Below, piece after piece: positions 8,846-18,602 of a DNA stretch of 64,000 nucleotides. The DNA comes from a bacterium. Its GTDB lineage: Bacteria; Vulcanimicrobiota; Xenobia; Xenobiales; JADMJV01. The stretch is taken from assembly GCA_018266105.1 (NCBI GenBank), contig JAFEBA010000035.1, positions 25,371-89,370 of the forward strand. Direction: 5' to 3'. The notes beneath the pieces were generated by a model that saw nothing but the letters and a program-made list of their open reading frames with translations, made no database searches and was not told the DNA's origin. Position numbers and translations under genes: made by a program. The number at the start of each line of letters is the position of its first letter. The stretch's first letter is position 1.

Positions 8846-10435
8846 TTACTTAGTGCGGGACGCCAGCGGGTGAGCTGAGGCACTGCGATGACTCTCCAGG
8901 CCCACCAGCGAGACCTGCCCGCCGGTGCGCTGGTAGTCGTGTTGAAAATGCTCCAGGAATTCCATGGCCGAGTGGTCGACCAGTCTGGTCTGGGAAAGGT
9001 CGATTTTGACGTCCAAACCGGCCGGGACCGTGTCCAACTTCTGCTTCATAAAAATCAGATTGGTAAAGGCCACCGCTCCATTGACGTTGAGCAGCGCCTG
9101 CCTCTCTTCTACCCGGACGTCCATGTCGCACTTGAGCAACTGTCCGGGGCTGTTGCCTCGGATGAGGTGCAGCATCAGCTTGACCAGGACGCCCGAGGAA
9201 ATGCCGATCAGGAGGTCGGTGCCCAGAGTGACGATAATCGTGGTGACGAAAATCAACATCTGATCGCTGCCAATCTCCCAGGTCTTTTTGAACTCTTTGG
9301 GCGAGGCCAGACGAAAGCCGGTGAAGACCAGAATGGCCGCCAACGAGGCCACCGGAATTCGGTGGATCATTCCCGAGGCGAAGGCCACGAAGAGCAACAT
9401 AAACCCGCCGTGAAAGAAGTTGGACCAGCGCGTCTTGGCACCGTTGTTGATGTTGGCCGAACTACGCACAATTTCGGCAATCATCGGCAGCCCGCCCAGC
9501 CAACCCGATACAGCCGTGCCGATGCCGACCGCGGTCAGGTCCCGATTCAGGTCGGCCTTGCGATGGAAGGGGTCGAGCTTATCCACGGCCGCAGCCGAGA
9601 GCAGGGTCTCCAGCGAGGCGATAATGAAGATCATCATGACCGCCTTCCAGAACACCGGGTCGCCCATACGCGACCAGTCAGGGTGCACAATGCCCTCGGC
9701 CAAATTGCCGGGCAGGGTCACCAGTGCGTCCGGGCCCAGTTTGTATTCGTGATTTTGGAAGGCCAGATACGTGTGTTCGTGGCTCAGGTCGAAGTAAGTG
9801 GCCAGGCACATCCCAAGCACCACGCCAACCAGCGGGGCCGGAAAGCGCTTGAAGGGCTTGAGGCGAGGCATGATGATCAGGACCGCCATGGTCAGGCAAC
9901 CGATCAGGGCCAGCTCCGGATTGGCATTGCCGATACTGGAAGGGAAATTGGCCAGTTGTTCGATGGCCGTTTTGCCAACCGGTTTGATGCCAAACATAAA
10001 GTAACTCTGTTTGGCGATAATGATGATTCCGATGGAGGCCAGCAATCCGTGCACGGCCGAGGATGGGAAAAAGGTGCTGAGTTTGCCGGCCTTGGTGACA
10101 CCCGCGATGACCTGCAGGATGCCGGCGATGGTGATGGCGGCCAGGGTCAGGCGGTAGCCTTCGATACCGCCTCCCAGGGAGTTGACCGCGCCTAGAATGA
10201 CGACGATCAGCCCGGCAGCCGGGCCGTTGATGGTGACGTAAGAACCGCTGGTCATGGAGACCACCAGTCCGCCCACCACAGCCGCAATGATTCCCGCGAG
10301 GGGCGGCACGCCCGAAGCAAGGGCGATACCCAGACTGAGTGGCAGAGCGATGAGGAAGATCAGGAACCCGCTCATCAGGTCCCCTTTCCAGTTCTCCTTC
10401 AGGCCCTCAATGCCATCTGAGGGGATTTCTGACAT
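8846..10435 (-). CDS. SulP-family inorganic anion transporter (SLC26-like) with STAS domain
   Basis: 529 residues from the ATG at 10435. I chose that start because AAGGAG sits 8 bases upstream; a start 30 bases further up lacks a site. About 12-14 hydrophobic segments fill residues 20-420. They include GVPPLAGIIAAVVGGLVVS and the TINGPAAGLIVVILG stretch typical of SulP proteins. A cytoplasmic STAS domain follows (about 435-515, VKIDLSQTRLVDHSAMEFL). Members move sulfate, bicarbonate or dicarboxylates by proton or sodium coupling or exchange. The substrate here is not decided by sequence, and no carbonic anhydrase or sulfate-assimilation gene is adjacent. It diverges from a response regulator gene (10577) with a shared intergenic region, so regulation by that two-component system is possible. 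Confidence 0.9.
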   Translation of the reverse strand: MSEIPSDGIEGLKENWKGDLMSGFLIFLIALPLSLGIALASGVPPLAGIIAAVVGGLVVSMTSGSYVTINGPAAGLIVVILGAVNSLGGGIEGYRLTLAAITIAGILQVIAGVTKAGKLSTFFPSSAVHGLLASIGIIIIAKQSYFMFGIKPVGKTAIEQLANFPSSIGNANPELALIGCLTMAVLIIMPRLKPFKRFPAPLVGVVLGMCLATYFDLSHEHTYLAFQNHEYKLGPDALVTLPGNLAEGIVHPDWSRMGDPVFWKAVMMIFIIASLETLLSAAAVDKLDPFHRKADLNRDLTAVGIGTAVSGWLGGLPMIAEIVRSSANINNGAKTRWSNFFHGGFMLLFVAFASGMIHRIPVASLAAILVFTGFRLASPKEFKKTWEIGSDQMLIFVTTIIVTLGTDLLIGISSGVLVKLMLHLIRGNSPGQLLKCDMDVRVEERQALLNVNGAVAFTNLIFMKQKLDTVPAGLDVKIDLSQTRLVDHSAMEFLEHFQHDYQRTGGQVSLVGLESHRSASAHPLASRTK

Positions 10436-10576
10436 GAAGCTCTCCTTCAAAAGGTTACGGCCCAAATTATCAGGTTCAGAATCGTGAAAGCATTACAAGA
10501 TTGTCAGAGCCCAGCGGCCCAAGAGATTGCTACACTGCGGAAGGAAAAACCCGTCCACGGGTTGGATTGCAGGATT

Positions 10577-11263
10577 GTGAAACTCCTCATTATAGAAGAT
10601 GAACGGAAGATCGCCGAGCACCTGAAAAAGGGGCTGGAAGAGCTTCACTATCGCGTAGACCTGGCTCACGATGGCAATACCGGCCTGGAAATGGCCTGTA
10701 ACGGCAACTACCAACTGGTGATTTTAGACAGAATGTTGCCCGGACTGGACGGCCTGGGAGTTCTGGAAGAACTGAGACGGAGCGGCCATCGCACTCCCGT
10801 GATTCTGCTGACCGCCCTCGACCGCATCAATGATCGAGTCAACGGTCTGCAGGCCGGTGCCGATGACTACCTGACCAAGCCCTTTGCCTTCGCCGAGCTC
10901 TCGGCTCGAGTCGAGGCCATTTTGCGCCGCAGTTCGCTGAGCGTAGCCCAGGACGTGCGCCGGGTCGAGGATTTGACCATCATCTATTCCAGTCAATCCG
11001 TCCAGCGCCAGGGTCAGGTGATCGAGCTCACGCAGAAAGAGTTCCGCATCCTGTGCCTGCTGGCTGAAAACCCCGGACGCCTGGTGACTCGCAAGGACCT
11101 GGTTCAGAAAGTTTGGGGCCTGACCTTCGAAACCGAAACCAACGTCATCGACGTGACCGTGCGCAGATTGCGCCAAAAGGTGGACGATCCTTTTCCCGTG
11201 AAGTTGATCCGAACCGTCCGGGGAGCCGGTTACATTCTTGAATCAAGTCCCAAACAACAGTAA
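10577..11263 (+). CDS. OmpR-family response regulator, CusR-like
   Basis: 228-residue regulator counted from GTG 10577, where the receiver begins directly (KLLIIEDE). The frame opens 93 bases earlier at 10484, but those residues show no domain similarity. The phosphoacceptor Asp is in LVILDRMLPGLDG, a variant with R-M found in CusR/CopR/IrlR-type regulators, and the Lys is in ADDYLTKPF. The DNA-binding winged helix carries LTQKEFRILCLL and VRTVRGAGYIL. The 3' end overlaps the kinase gene by 26 bases. The paired kinase is of the heavy-metal sensor type, yet no metal efflux gene is in the window. The divergent SulP transporter is the nearest candidate target. Confidence 0.92.
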   Translation: MKLLIIEDERKIAEHLKKGLEELHYRVDLAHDGNTGLEMACNGNYQLVILDRMLPGLDGLGVLEELRRSGHRTPVILLTALDRINDRVNGLQAGADDYLTKPFAFAELSARVEAILRRSSLSVAQDVRRVEDLTIIYSSQSVQRQGQVIELTQKEFRILCLLAENPGRLVTRKDLVQKVWGLTFETETNVIDVTVRRLRQKVDDPFPVKLIRTVRGAGYILESSPKQQ

Positions 11264-12671
11264 CAACAGCCTCGTCCTCCGCCTGGCGGTGATGTTCGCC
11301 GTTTCGGCCGCTCTTTTGCTGACGGCTCTGGGTTCGACCACCTACTGGTTGCTGGATCACGAATTCCGCAAGGACGAGACCCGCGTCCTGGACGATACCG
11401 TGGCTCTGCTGGAAACCATTTTTCGCCAGAATGAGGACTTGGTGGAGACGCTGCAGCGCGAAATTCCCCTGGATATGGAGGCCCTGCACTTTCACCAGTA
11501 CCAGTTGAGAATCTTAGACGAGCACGGGGCCAAGTTGTATGAAACCAGGCGTTTCCCCACCCTCAGCAGCGACTTTTTGGCTCGCGTTCCCATCTACCAG
11601 GAGGGCGGCCTGGGCGAGGGAGTGGTCTGGCAGCAAGGTGAAACCAGCTTTCTGGTGGTTCAGGCTCTGGCCATTCGGGAGAAGGGCAGCCGAGAGAAAA
11701 TTCGACTGCAAGTGGCCATGGACACCAGCCAGAAGACCCGCACCCTGACTGCCTACCGGCGAGCCATGTTCCTGTTGGTCAGCCTGGGAGTTTTGCTGGC
11801 CGCCTTTCTGGCCGGGCTGATTTCTCGTCGCGGCCTGCGCCCCTTGAGCTTGATGACGCGCCTGGTGCAGCGCCTGAAGGTGGACCAGTTGCACCAGAGG
11901 TTTTCTTCGCGGCGCTGGCCCCAGGAGCTGGTGCCTCTGGCACAGGAGTTCGATCGATTGCTGGATGAAATTCAAGTGGGCATGGAACGACTGTCGCATT
12001 TCAGCACCGACCTGGCTCACGAATTACGGACCCCTTTAACCAGCATGATGCTGCAGGCCGAAGTGACCCTGGCTCAGGAACGCAGCCTGGAAGTCTATCA
12101 AGACGTGTTGGGCTCCAGTGTAGAAGAACTGGAGCGCCTGAGCACCCTGGTGGAACGCTTGCTGTTGCTGGCCCGCACCGAAGCCGCCAGGCCGCACCTG
12201 GAGCCCCAGGAGATCAAAGTCCGGGAACTGGTGGAGAACCTGGTTGAGTATCACCTGACCGCTCATCCACGCGATCAGGTGGTCATCCAGGTGCCGGAGG
12301 ATGCGCTGTTGGTGGCCGACCGGCGTCTGGTGGAGATGGCCCTGGGCAACTTGCTCTCCAACGCCTCCAAATACAGCGTCTTTCCGGTGCGCATTGAGTG
12401 GCTGGAGCATTCCAACGAGTGGATCATCGCGGTCCAGGACCGAGGCCCGGGGATTGCTGCCGAACACCTCCCCTACCTCTTTGACCGTCTCTACCGGGTC
12501 GATACCTCTCGAACCACCGCCAGCCACGGCCTGGGTTTGGCGCTGGTTCGTTCGGCCATGCGCGCTCACGGCGGAGACGTGCACCTCCACTCTTCAATGG
12601 GCCAGGGAAGTCGCTTTCAACTTCACTTCCCGCGACCCAATTCCAGCACCACCCTCCATTCAGCAGGCTGA
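11238..12671 (+). CDS. Sensor histidine kinase, heavy-metal sensor (CusS-like) family
   Basis: 477 residues. The TTG start at 11238 overlaps the regulator gene and has GGGGAG about 12 bases upstream. An ATG at 11292 would truncate the first membrane helix. One helix lies near 15-38, an extracytoplasmic sensor domain at about 40-170, and a second helix near 178-198 (LVSLGVLLAAFLAGLIS). A HAMP domain follows. The HisKA box FSTDLAHELRTPLTSMMLQ and the following EELERLSTLVERLLLLAR match the CusS/IrlS type. The ATPase domain has NLLSNASKY, DRGPGIA, FDRLYRVD and HGLGLALV, with Ser-His in place of the usual Gly before LGLAL. The last 49 bases overlap the convergent EVE-domain gene. Confidence 0.92.
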   Translation: MNQVPNNSNNSLVLRLAVMFAVSAALLLTALGSTTYWLLDHEFRKDETRVLDDTVALLETIFRQNEDLVETLQREIPLDMEALHFHQYQLRILDEHGAKLYETRRFPTLSSDFLARVPIYQEGGLGEGVVWQQGETSFLVVQALAIREKGSREKIRLQVAMDTSQKTRTLTAYRRAMFLLVSLGVLLAAFLAGLISRRGLRPLSLMTRLVQRLKVDQLHQRFSSRRWPQELVPLAQEFDRLLDEIQVGMERLSHFSTDLAHELRTPLTSMMLQAEVTLAQERSLEVYQDVLGSSVEELERLSTLVERLLLLARTEAARPHLEPQEIKVRELVENLVEYHLTAHPRDQVVIQVPEDALLVADRRLVEMALGNLLSNASKYSVFPVRIEWLEHSNEWIIAVQDRGPGIAAEHLPYLFDRLYRVDTSRTTASHGLGLALVRSAMRAHGGDVHLHSSMGQGSRFQLHFPRPNSSTTLHSAG

Positions 12672-13081
12672 ACGGGAGTAATCGAAAGCCGGTTGCCCTT
12701 GCGGGTCACAACCATCTCCTGAAGCTTCGGGTGATTCTTGAGCTCTTCCAGGCTGACGAAATGGGAAAAGTGCTCCACGTATTCCACATCCACCAGCGAC
12801 CAGCGATTGTTTTCCGGACTGGATTTGGGGTCGAAATACTTGGACTTCTTATCCAGAGCCGTAAAATCGTCGTAGGGCTCGCTCACCACCTTACAAATCC
12901 CGGCGATTCCGGGCGGGTCCACCCGGCTGTGATAGAAAAAGCCCATATCGCCGGGCTTCATGCTGCGCATATAGTTGCGCGCCATGTAGTTGCGCACGCC
13001 ATCCCAGGGGCTTTTCTGCATTTTCTTGAGGTTGTCCAGGCCGAAGGTGTCGGGTTCACTTTTAAAGAGCCAGTATTGCAT
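12623..13081 (-). CDS. EVE domain protein (PUA-like modified-base reader)
   Basis: 152 residues from the ATG at 13081; the frame opens 42 bases earlier without conserved sequence. The whole protein is a single EVE domain: [10 protein letters not shown] at the N-terminus, [13 protein letters not shown], the FFYHS strand and GIAGICKVV are hallmark segments. EVE domains are PUA-like folds that bind modified bases such as 5-methylcytosine in DNA or modified RNA. They occur alone as a housekeeping protein or fused to restriction and CRISPR proteins. This one is the stand-alone type. No restriction or methyltransferase gene for DNA adjoins. It ends inside the 3' end of the convergent histidine kinase (49-base overlap) and diverges from the UPF0210 gene across 41 bases. 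Confidence 0.9.
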   Translation of the reverse strand: MQYWLFKSEPDTFGLDNLKKMQKSPWDGVRNYMARNYMRSMKPGDMGFFYHSRVDPPGIAGICKVVSEPYDDFTALDKKSKYFDPKSSPENNRWSLVDVEYVEHFSHFVSLEELKNHPKLQEMVVTRKGNRLSITPVQPAEWRVVLELGRGK

Positions 13082-13122
13082 GCCAGGAGGTTCGCACGAC
13101 CGGGTCGCATACCTTGCCCACA

Positions 13123-14508
13123 ATGTACCTGCCCTCGCCCGTGCCCGCCAAACTGACCTCCAACGAGGTATTTGATACTCTGCAGATGTTCGAAGAACAT
13201 CACCTCGACATCCGCACCATTACCCTGGGAGTCAACCTTTTAGACTGCGCCAGCTCCAGCGTCCAGGAGACCTGCGAGCGGGTGGTGCGCAAGCTGCTCC
13301 GCGTGGGGCGCGATCTGGTCCCCACTGTGACCCAGGTATCTCAGGATCTGGGCATCCCCATTATCAACAAGCGGATTTCCTGTACTCCGATTTCGCTGGT
13401 CGGGGCCTCGGCCGGACCGGCCAGTTTTGTCCCCCTGGCGCTGGCCCTGGATAAGGCCGCGGCTGAACTGGGCGTGGACTTTGTGGCTGGCTTTTCCGCG
13501 CCCGTGCACCGTGGCCTGACCCCCTCCGATCGGGCTTTGATCGACAGCCTGCCGGAAGCACTGAATCGAACGGAGAGGGTCTGTTCCTCCATTTCGCTGG
13601 CGTCGACGCGGGCCGGCATCAACATGGACGCCGTGGCTCAAATGGGCCAGCGCATCCTGGACATCGCCAACCTGCACCCCGAACGGGAAGGATTGGCCTG
13701 TTGCCGGCTGGTGGTTTTCTGCAATCAGCCTGAAGATAACCCCTTCGTGGCCGGCGCGATGCACGGTCCCGGTGAAGCCGACGTGGTCATCCACGTGGGC
13801 GTGTCTGGCCCGGGCGTGGTCAAGGCCGCCCTCACCAAGGCCCCCAACGCCAACCTGAATGAACTTTCCGATATCATTAAGCTTGCCGCCTTCAAGATCA
13901 CGAGGCTGGGCGAAATGGCCGGGCGCGAAGTGGCTCGTCGGATGGGGTACCCGATGGGCATTGTCGATCTCTCGCTGGCCCCCACCCCCGCCCGAGGCGA
14001 CTCCGTGGCCGAGATTTTGCAGGTCATGGGTCTGGAGCACTGCGGGGTGCACGGTTCCACGGCCGCCCTGGCCATGCTCAACGACGCCGTCAAGAAAGGG
14101 GGCGCCATGGCCTCGTCCCAGGTGGGCGGTTTATCGGGGGCTTTCATTCCTCTGAGCGAGGACGCCGCCATGGCTGACGCCGCCTCGGTGGGAGCGCTCA
14201 CGATCGATAAACTGGAGGCCATGACCTGCGTCTGTTCGGTGGGACTGGACATGGTGGCCGTGCCTGGCGACACTCCGGCGGAAACCCTGGCGGCCATCAT
14301 CGCCGACGAAATGGCCATCGGCATGATCAACGGCAAAACCACGGCCGTGCGCATCATTCCCGTGCCCGGCAAGAAAGCCGGCGAACTGGTGAATTTCGGA
14401 GGCTTGCTGGGATCGGGACCGATCATCCCGGTCAACCGCTTCTCTTCGGCCGGATTCATCCGCCGAGGGGGAAACATCCCGGCCCCGCTGCAAAGTTTGC
14501 GCAACTAG
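13123..14508 (+). CDS. UPF0210/PFL-like family protein of unknown function
   Basis: 461 residues from ATG 13123; a TTG nine bases upstream is also possible. Family features are [14 protein letters not shown] near the start, then [14 protein letters not shown], the Gly/Ala-rich [17 protein letters not shown], and [15 protein letters not shown] near the end. Full length equals the family norm of about 450. UPF0210 proteins are widespread in bacteria and archaea and share a barrel fold distantly like pyruvate formate-lyase, but have no established reaction. In many bacteria an ACT-domain protein (UPF0237) is encoded next to them; none is present here. Neighbours are the divergent EVE gene and a downstream secreted M23-like protein 39 bases on, so it offers little context. 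Confidence 0.9.
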   Translation: MYLPSPVPAKLTSNEVFDTLQMFEEHHLDIRTITLGVNLLDCASSSVQETCERVVRKLLRVGRDLVPTVTQVSQDLGIPIINKRISCTPISLVGASAGPASFVPLALALDKAAAELGVDFVAGFSAPVHRGLTPSDRALIDSLPEALNRTERVCSSISLASTRAGINMDAVAQMGQRILDIANLHPEREGLACCRLVVFCNQPEDNPFVAGAMHGPGEADVVIHVGVSGPGVVKAALTKAPNANLNELSDIIKLAAFKITRLGEMAGREVARRMGYPMGIVDLSLAPTPARGDSVAEILQVMGLEHCGVHGSTAALAMLNDAVKKGGAMASSQVGGLSGAFIPLSEDAAMADAASVGALTIDKLEAMTCVCSVGLDMVAVPGDTPAETLAAIIADEMAIGMINGKTTAVRIIPVPGKKAGELVNFGGLLGSGPIIPVNRFSSAGFIRRGGNIPAPLQSLRN

Positions 14509-14547
14509 GTTGGAACCACCGTCCGGCGGGAAAAGTTTGCCTCACCT

Positions 14548-15789
14548 ATGCACAAACCATTGGCACTGGCCCTGCTGCTGATTCTGCCCGCTGGAGCGCG
14601 CCCGCTCAAGCCGGCGCCGGCCGTGGTGAAAACTCTGAGTTCACGGTATAAGCTTCCAACTCCGGTGAGCGGCAACTATGCCAGCAGCGGAGCTCGAGAC
14701 CTGGCTGACTATGTGACCATGCAGCAACGCTTCTTTCCCGGCGCCGTGGTCACAGCCGGCTTCTATGATTGGCGCACCACCTCGCGCTATCGTGGCCACG
14801 CCGGGTTGCACCTGGGCTACGACGTGGCCATGCCCTATGGTTGTCCGTTCTCGGCTGGCTGGTCGGGAACCGTCACCGCCATTGTGGTCTGGTCCGGCGA
14901 AGAACACGGCATCACCGTCCAGCACCCCGACGGCAGCAGCGTCACCTACGGACATGTCAGTCCCAAATGCGTGGTCGGCCAGCATGTCCAGGCTGGCGAA
15001 CCCATCGGAACCATCGCCTATAACCACGTGGACGTCAAAATGCGCGACGCCAACGGCAACTATGTCGATTTTGGCGGCAACGGTCGCGTGCTGCCGGCTC
15101 CCCAGTGGGCGGTGGAACAGCCAGTGGTGAGTCGGGAAATGCTGATGGCCAACTGGCTGTTGGCCCAGAACACGCTGGAAATGGCTGAAGAAGACTACCG
15201 CAACGAGAAACTAGAAGGTGAAAAACGCCGCATTTTGCTGGATGGCCTGCGCCAGAAGGTCCCCGCCCTGAAAGAAAGCCAGAAAATGATGGCCGAATAT
15301 GTGGAACAGGGCCTGGTCTCACGAGTGACCTCTGAAGAGAACCATGAGGAGCTGGAAAATGCCCAAAAAGAGCTGGCCCGCATGGAAAAGGCTCGCACCA
15401 GTTCACCCGGGCGGGTCAAGCAGCTGCAGAAGGGTCTGGAAGCCGCCCAGAACCGGGTGAAAGAAGCACGCAAGCTGGCCTCGGCCCGCGGCATTACCTG
15501 GAAGCAGGTGGAGGCCTTTGTGCAGGCCACCGTCGCCAGTGACAAGACTCTGACCCGAAGCGTTCAGGCCTACAAGAAAAACGCCTTGACCAAAAACTCC
15601 GCCAAACTCTCGAGTCTGGAACAGGAACTCAGTAAGGCCACAAACACTCTGAAGACCTACGAAGAACTCTTCGAGATGGGCGGCATATCGCGCAACGAGT
15701 TAGAAGACGCGCGCCAGAAGCAGAAGATCCTCCAGGCCCAGGTGCGAGCCTTTAAGAGCAGTAGCTCGGGCCAGCCCGGCGCCGACTGA
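14548..15789 (+). CDS. Secreted M23-like (LytM) domain protein with C-terminal coiled coil, zinc site degenerate
   Basis: 413 residues. A short signal peptide (LALALLLILPAGARP) precedes a LytM/M23 domain (about 60-175). The first zinc motif HxxxD is present (H88, D92 in HLGYD) and so is the central His (H136 in TYGHVS). The last motif, normally HxH, reads H160-V-D162, so the third zinc ligand is replaced by Asp. The enzyme is therefore either inactive, as in EnvC and NlpD which activate amidases, or binds metal unusually. Residues 200-405 are Glu/Lys/Leu/Gln-rich and look like a long coiled coil. EnvC has its coiled coil before the LytM domain, so the order is reversed here. The likely role is envelope division or remodelling, by analogy only. 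Confidence 0.8.
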   Translation: MHKPLALALLLILPAGARPLKPAPAVVKTLSSRYKLPTPVSGNYASSGARDLADYVTMQQRFFPGAVVTAGFYDWRTTSRYRGHAGLHLGYDVAMPYGCPFSAGWSGTVTAIVVWSGEEHGITVQHPDGSSVTYGHVSPKCVVGQHVQAGEPIGTIAYNHVDVKMRDANGNYVDFGGNGRVLPAPQWAVEQPVVSREMLMANWLLAQNTLEMAEEDYRNEKLEGEKRRILLDGLRQKVPALKESQKMMAEYVEQGLVSRVTSEENHEELENAQKELARMEKARTSSPGRVKQLQKGLEAAQNRVKEARKLASARGITWKQVEAFVQATVASDKTLTRSVQAYKKNALTKNSAKLSSLEQELSKATNTLKTYEELFEMGGISRNELEDARQKQKILQAQVRAFKSSSSGQPGAD

Positions 15790-15798
15790 CCCCAGTGC

Positions 15799-18108
15799 TC
15801 AGGAGTCCAGGGCGGAGAGAGAGTCGCGCACCTCGTCGCGCAAAATCAGGGGCTCGATCTGGCGGACCTTCTCCGCCAGCGTGCCGGGAATACCGGGCAC
15901 AAAGCCAAGTTGTCGCGATACGTCCAGGGTGCGACGCAAGGCGCGGATCAGGTCGCCGCCTTCCAATCCCGAGGTCTCAATCAACTCCAACCAGGTGCAG
16001 CCGTTCGCCCACATGTAGGCCAGCGGAGCGTAATTGACGACCACCGCACAGGGAACGTCCACACTCTGCTGACGCTGGATCTTCTCCAGATCACCAGCGA
16101 TGGCCCGGCACTCCTGTAATGCCTGCTGTACATAGCGCTTGGGCTTCAGGCGCAGATTCTCCAGCGCCCTGGATTCCTCGTTGACCAGGCAGGTCAGCAC
16201 GGCCACAATCTCGGTCACTTCCAACGTGTCCAGCACGCCCGCGAAAATCACCTCGCAAAGCAAAATGGTATTGCTGGCACGAAGGGCGGCGGCCACTTCG
16301 CCTTTGTAAGTGGGCTTGTAGTCGTCCAAGTAATCCAGGCGAGTCAGGACCTTGCACAAAGCCAGAAACTGTCCCCAGTAGGGAGTATCCTTACCCGAAC
16401 TGCCGGCCCGCTTCAGGAATTGTTCCAGGTCGCGGCGACGGTACTGTTGCTCGGCGCAGGGGGCCATCTTGGGGCAGCCATTGCACGGAGATTCCTCAAT
16501 CTTCCGGTGCACGCGCTCGCGATCGGCTTTCATGCGCAGAATCTCATACTTGACCGAACCGTGCTTGGGAGCCTTAGACAGGCCGTGAATCTGCTTGCGC
16601 AGACTCTCGTCTCGCTCGCAGCTCTTCCGATAGGCGGACAAATCCCCCAGTTCGCCGGGACAGAGCGGCTTGCTCAGCTCCTCCAGACGTTGCTGGGCAT
16701 GGCGAAACCCCTGTCCCCCGCCCCGGTGTTCGGCCAGGAACTTGCCGAACGATTTCTCCACCAGCTCTTTGCAGCTCTCCAACGAATGACGCTGCAGCAG
16801 GTTGAGCACCATCCCGTAGCCGGGCCGGAAATTGGAATCCAGGGGATCGGCTTCGCTGCGAGCCAACTTGGCCACGGCCGTAACCATCTCCTTAGGATGG
16901 TTAACGATCATGACGTAGCCAACCTTGTCCATGCCACGCCGACCCGCTCGACCGGACATCTGCAAGAATTCGCTGGCCGTAAGCAGCCGATGACCGTCGC
17001 CGGTATACTTAGAAATGCAAGAAATCACGGTCGCTCGGGCGGGCATATTGATACCGGCCGCCAGCGTCTCGGTCGCGAACACGACCTTGATCAGCCCACG
17101 CTGAAAGAGCCGCTCGACCACGCTCTTCCAGGCCGGCAGCAAACCGGCGTGGTGCACCGCCAGGCCCTCATACAGGGCTCCCAGATGGCCATGGTTTTGC
17201 AGGGTCGGGTGCTCTTGCAGCAAGGCCTCGATGGCATCCTCACGCTCTTCGCGGACGTCTCGGGTGTCTTTCAGGCGGCCTCGACAGCGGTCCATGGCCA
17301 GCTCGCAGCCCTTTCGCGAAAACAAAAAATAGATGGCGGGAAGCATATCCTCGCGGTCGAGATCCACCACCACCTCGTCGGGCCGAGGAATCTCCTCGGT
17401 TTCAGCTTTGGGTCGGCGGCGGAAGCCTTTGCGGGCGGTGGGAATGGCGGCCCGCTTCCAACGCTCTTGCAGCTTGCCTTCCTTGTCGAAAAGCAGACCC
17501 GAACGGGCTCCCTTAAAGTAGTAATGGCGGAGCGGCACGGGGCGGTGATTGCTGACCACCAGTTCGGTCGAGCCATGGGTGAACTCGAACCAGGCGCGCA
17601 GGTCGTCGGCGTTGGCTACCGTGGCCGAGAGCGCGATCAACTGAACCTCAGGCGGAGAGTAAATGATGGATTCTTCCCAGACGGTGCCGCGCTCCGGGTC
17701 GTTCATGTAGTGGCACTCGTCCAGCACCACCGCCTGGACCCCGTAAAGATTGCGCTCCACCTCGCCCAGGCTGGTTCCGTAAAGCATGTTCCGATAGACC
17801 TCGGTGGTCATGACCACGACCGGAGCATTTCGATTGACCGAGACGTCGCCTGTCAACAACCCCACCGCGGCCTCGCCGTACTGCTCGCGAAAATCGTGGA
17901 ACTTCTGATTGGAAAGCGCCTTCAGCGGGGTGGTATAAAAACAGCGCCGCTGAGTACTCAGCGCGCGCTGCACGGCGAACTCGGCTACGGCTGTCTTGCC
18001 TGAGCCGGTGGGCGCGCACACAATCACGCTGCGCCCCTGATCAATCGATTGCATTGCCTGGATCTGAAAATCATCCAGGGGAAACTTAAACCAGTCTTGA
18101 GGGTTCAC
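15799..18108 (-). CDS. Ski2/Mtr4-like DExH-box RNA helicase with DSHCT domain
   Basis: 769-residue superfamily 2 helicase. Q-like region FPLDDFQIQAMQSI lies at about 9-22 and Walker A APTGSGKT at about 32. Motif Ia is TTPLKALSNQ, motif II is DECH (VVLDECHYMND), motif III is ALSATVAN, and motif VI is QMSGRAGRRGMD. The last 180 residues fit the DSHCT domain of Mtr4/Ski2/Dob1 helicases. Between the two is a Cys-containing region (CNGCPKMAPC, about 545) that could bind metal. Bacterial members occur in cyanobacteria, actinobacteria and Chloroflexi and are thought to act in RNA turnover. The start is GTG overlapping the smpB stop (GTGA). Operon order M32 peptidase-smpB-helicase suggests a shared role in RNA and protein quality control. 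Confidence 0.92.
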   Translation of the reverse strand: MNPQDWFKFPLDDFQIQAMQSIDQGRSVIVCAPTGSGKTAVAEFAVQRALSTQRRCFYTTPLKALSNQKFHDFREQYGEAAVGLLTGDVSVNRNAPVVVMTTEVYRNMLYGTSLGEVERNLYGVQAVVLDECHYMNDPERGTVWEESIIYSPPEVQLIALSATVANADDLRAWFEFTHGSTELVVSNHRPVPLRHYYFKGARSGLLFDKEGKLQERWKRAAIPTARKGFRRRPKAETEEIPRPDEVVVDLDREDMLPAIYFLFSRKGCELAMDRCRGRLKDTRDVREEREDAIEALLQEHPTLQNHGHLGALYEGLAVHHAGLLPAWKSVVERLFQRGLIKVVFATETLAAGINMPARATVISCISKYTGDGHRLLTASEFLQMSGRAGRRGMDKVGYVMIVNHPKEMVTAVAKLARSEADPLDSNFRPGYGMVLNLLQRHSLESCKELVEKSFGKFLAEHRGGGQGFRHAQQRLEELSKPLCPGELGDLSAYRKSCERDESLRKQIHGLSKAPKHGSVKYEILRMKADRERVHRKIEESPCNGCPKMAPCAEQQYRRRDLEQFLKRAGSSGKDTPYWGQFLALCKVLTRLDYLDDYKPTYKGEVAAALRASNTILLCEVIFAGVLDTLEVTEIVAVLTCLVNEESRALENLRLKPKRYVQQALQECRAIAGDLEKIQRQQSVDVPCAVVVNYAPLAYMWANGCTWLELIETSGLEGGDLIRALRRTLDVSRQLGFVPGIPGTLAEKVRQIEPLILRDEVRDSLSALDS

Positions 18109-18602
18109 TCCTGGAACCCGCGCCCTCGCTGGCTCATCGCGCGCTCGGTCTCGCGTTTGGCGTCTTTGGCGGCGGCGTCGGCCCGCTTGTCGTAAAGTTT
18201 CTTACCGCGAGCCACGCCCAGCTCCAACTTGACCCGCCCGTCCTTAAAGTAAAGCTTGGTAGGAATGAGAGTCAGACCTTTCTCTTCTTGCTTCCCGATC
18301 AGTCGGTTGATCTCAGCGCGGTGCAGGAGCAGTTTGCGCGGGCGCTTGGCTTCATGATTGAGGTAGGAGGCCTTCTCGAAAGGGGTGATGTGCAAGCCGT
18401 AGATCCAAAGCTCGTTGCGCACCACCTGAGCGTGGGCGTCGGACATCTGCACCCGACCGTGACGCAAGGATTTGACCTCGCTGCCCATGAGCACCATGCC
18501 GCATTCGAAGGTCTCTAAAATATGGTATTCGTAATAGGCCCGCCGATTGTCCGTGATGGTTCGGGTGCCTTTGCGTGGAAAATCGGAGGGTTTGTTGCTC
18601 AT
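18105..18602 (-). CDS. smpB: SsrA-binding protein SmpB
   Basis: 165 residues, the usual length. It binds tmRNA and delivers it to stalled ribosomes for trans-translation. Characteristic segments are NRRAYYEYHILETFECGMVL, GSEVKSLR, DAHAQV, LHITPFEKASY, HEAKRPRKLLLH and the C-terminal basic tail YDKRADAAAKDAKRE, which folds in the empty mRNA channel. The ATGA start overlaps the M32 peptidase stop and the end overlaps the helicase start, so all three are coupled. The ssrA tmRNA gene is not visible in the window. Confidence 0.97.
   Translation of the reverse strand: MSNKPSDFPRKGTRTITDNRRAYYEYHILETFECGMVLMGSEVKSLRHGRVQMSDAHAQVVRNELWIYGLHITPFEKASYLNHEAKRPRKLLLHRAEINRLIGKQEEKGLTLIPTKLYFKDGRVKLELGVARGKKLYDKRADAAAKDAKRETERAMSQRGRGFQE

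Noticed and set aside
8888..10195. A 435-codon plus-strand frame opposite the SulP transporter
   Set aside because: The membrane helices and STAS domain are on the minus strand; the antisense product lacks any domain.
10484..10576. Start of the CusR-like regulator at 10484
   Set aside because: The first 31 codons have no similarity to receiver domains, which begin at GTG 10577, and using them would leave almost no space for the divergent promoters.
16420..18003. A 527-codon plus-strand frame opposite the DSHCT helicase
   Set aside because: The helicase motifs on the minus strand are complete; the antisense frame is a by-product of GC-rich codon use.
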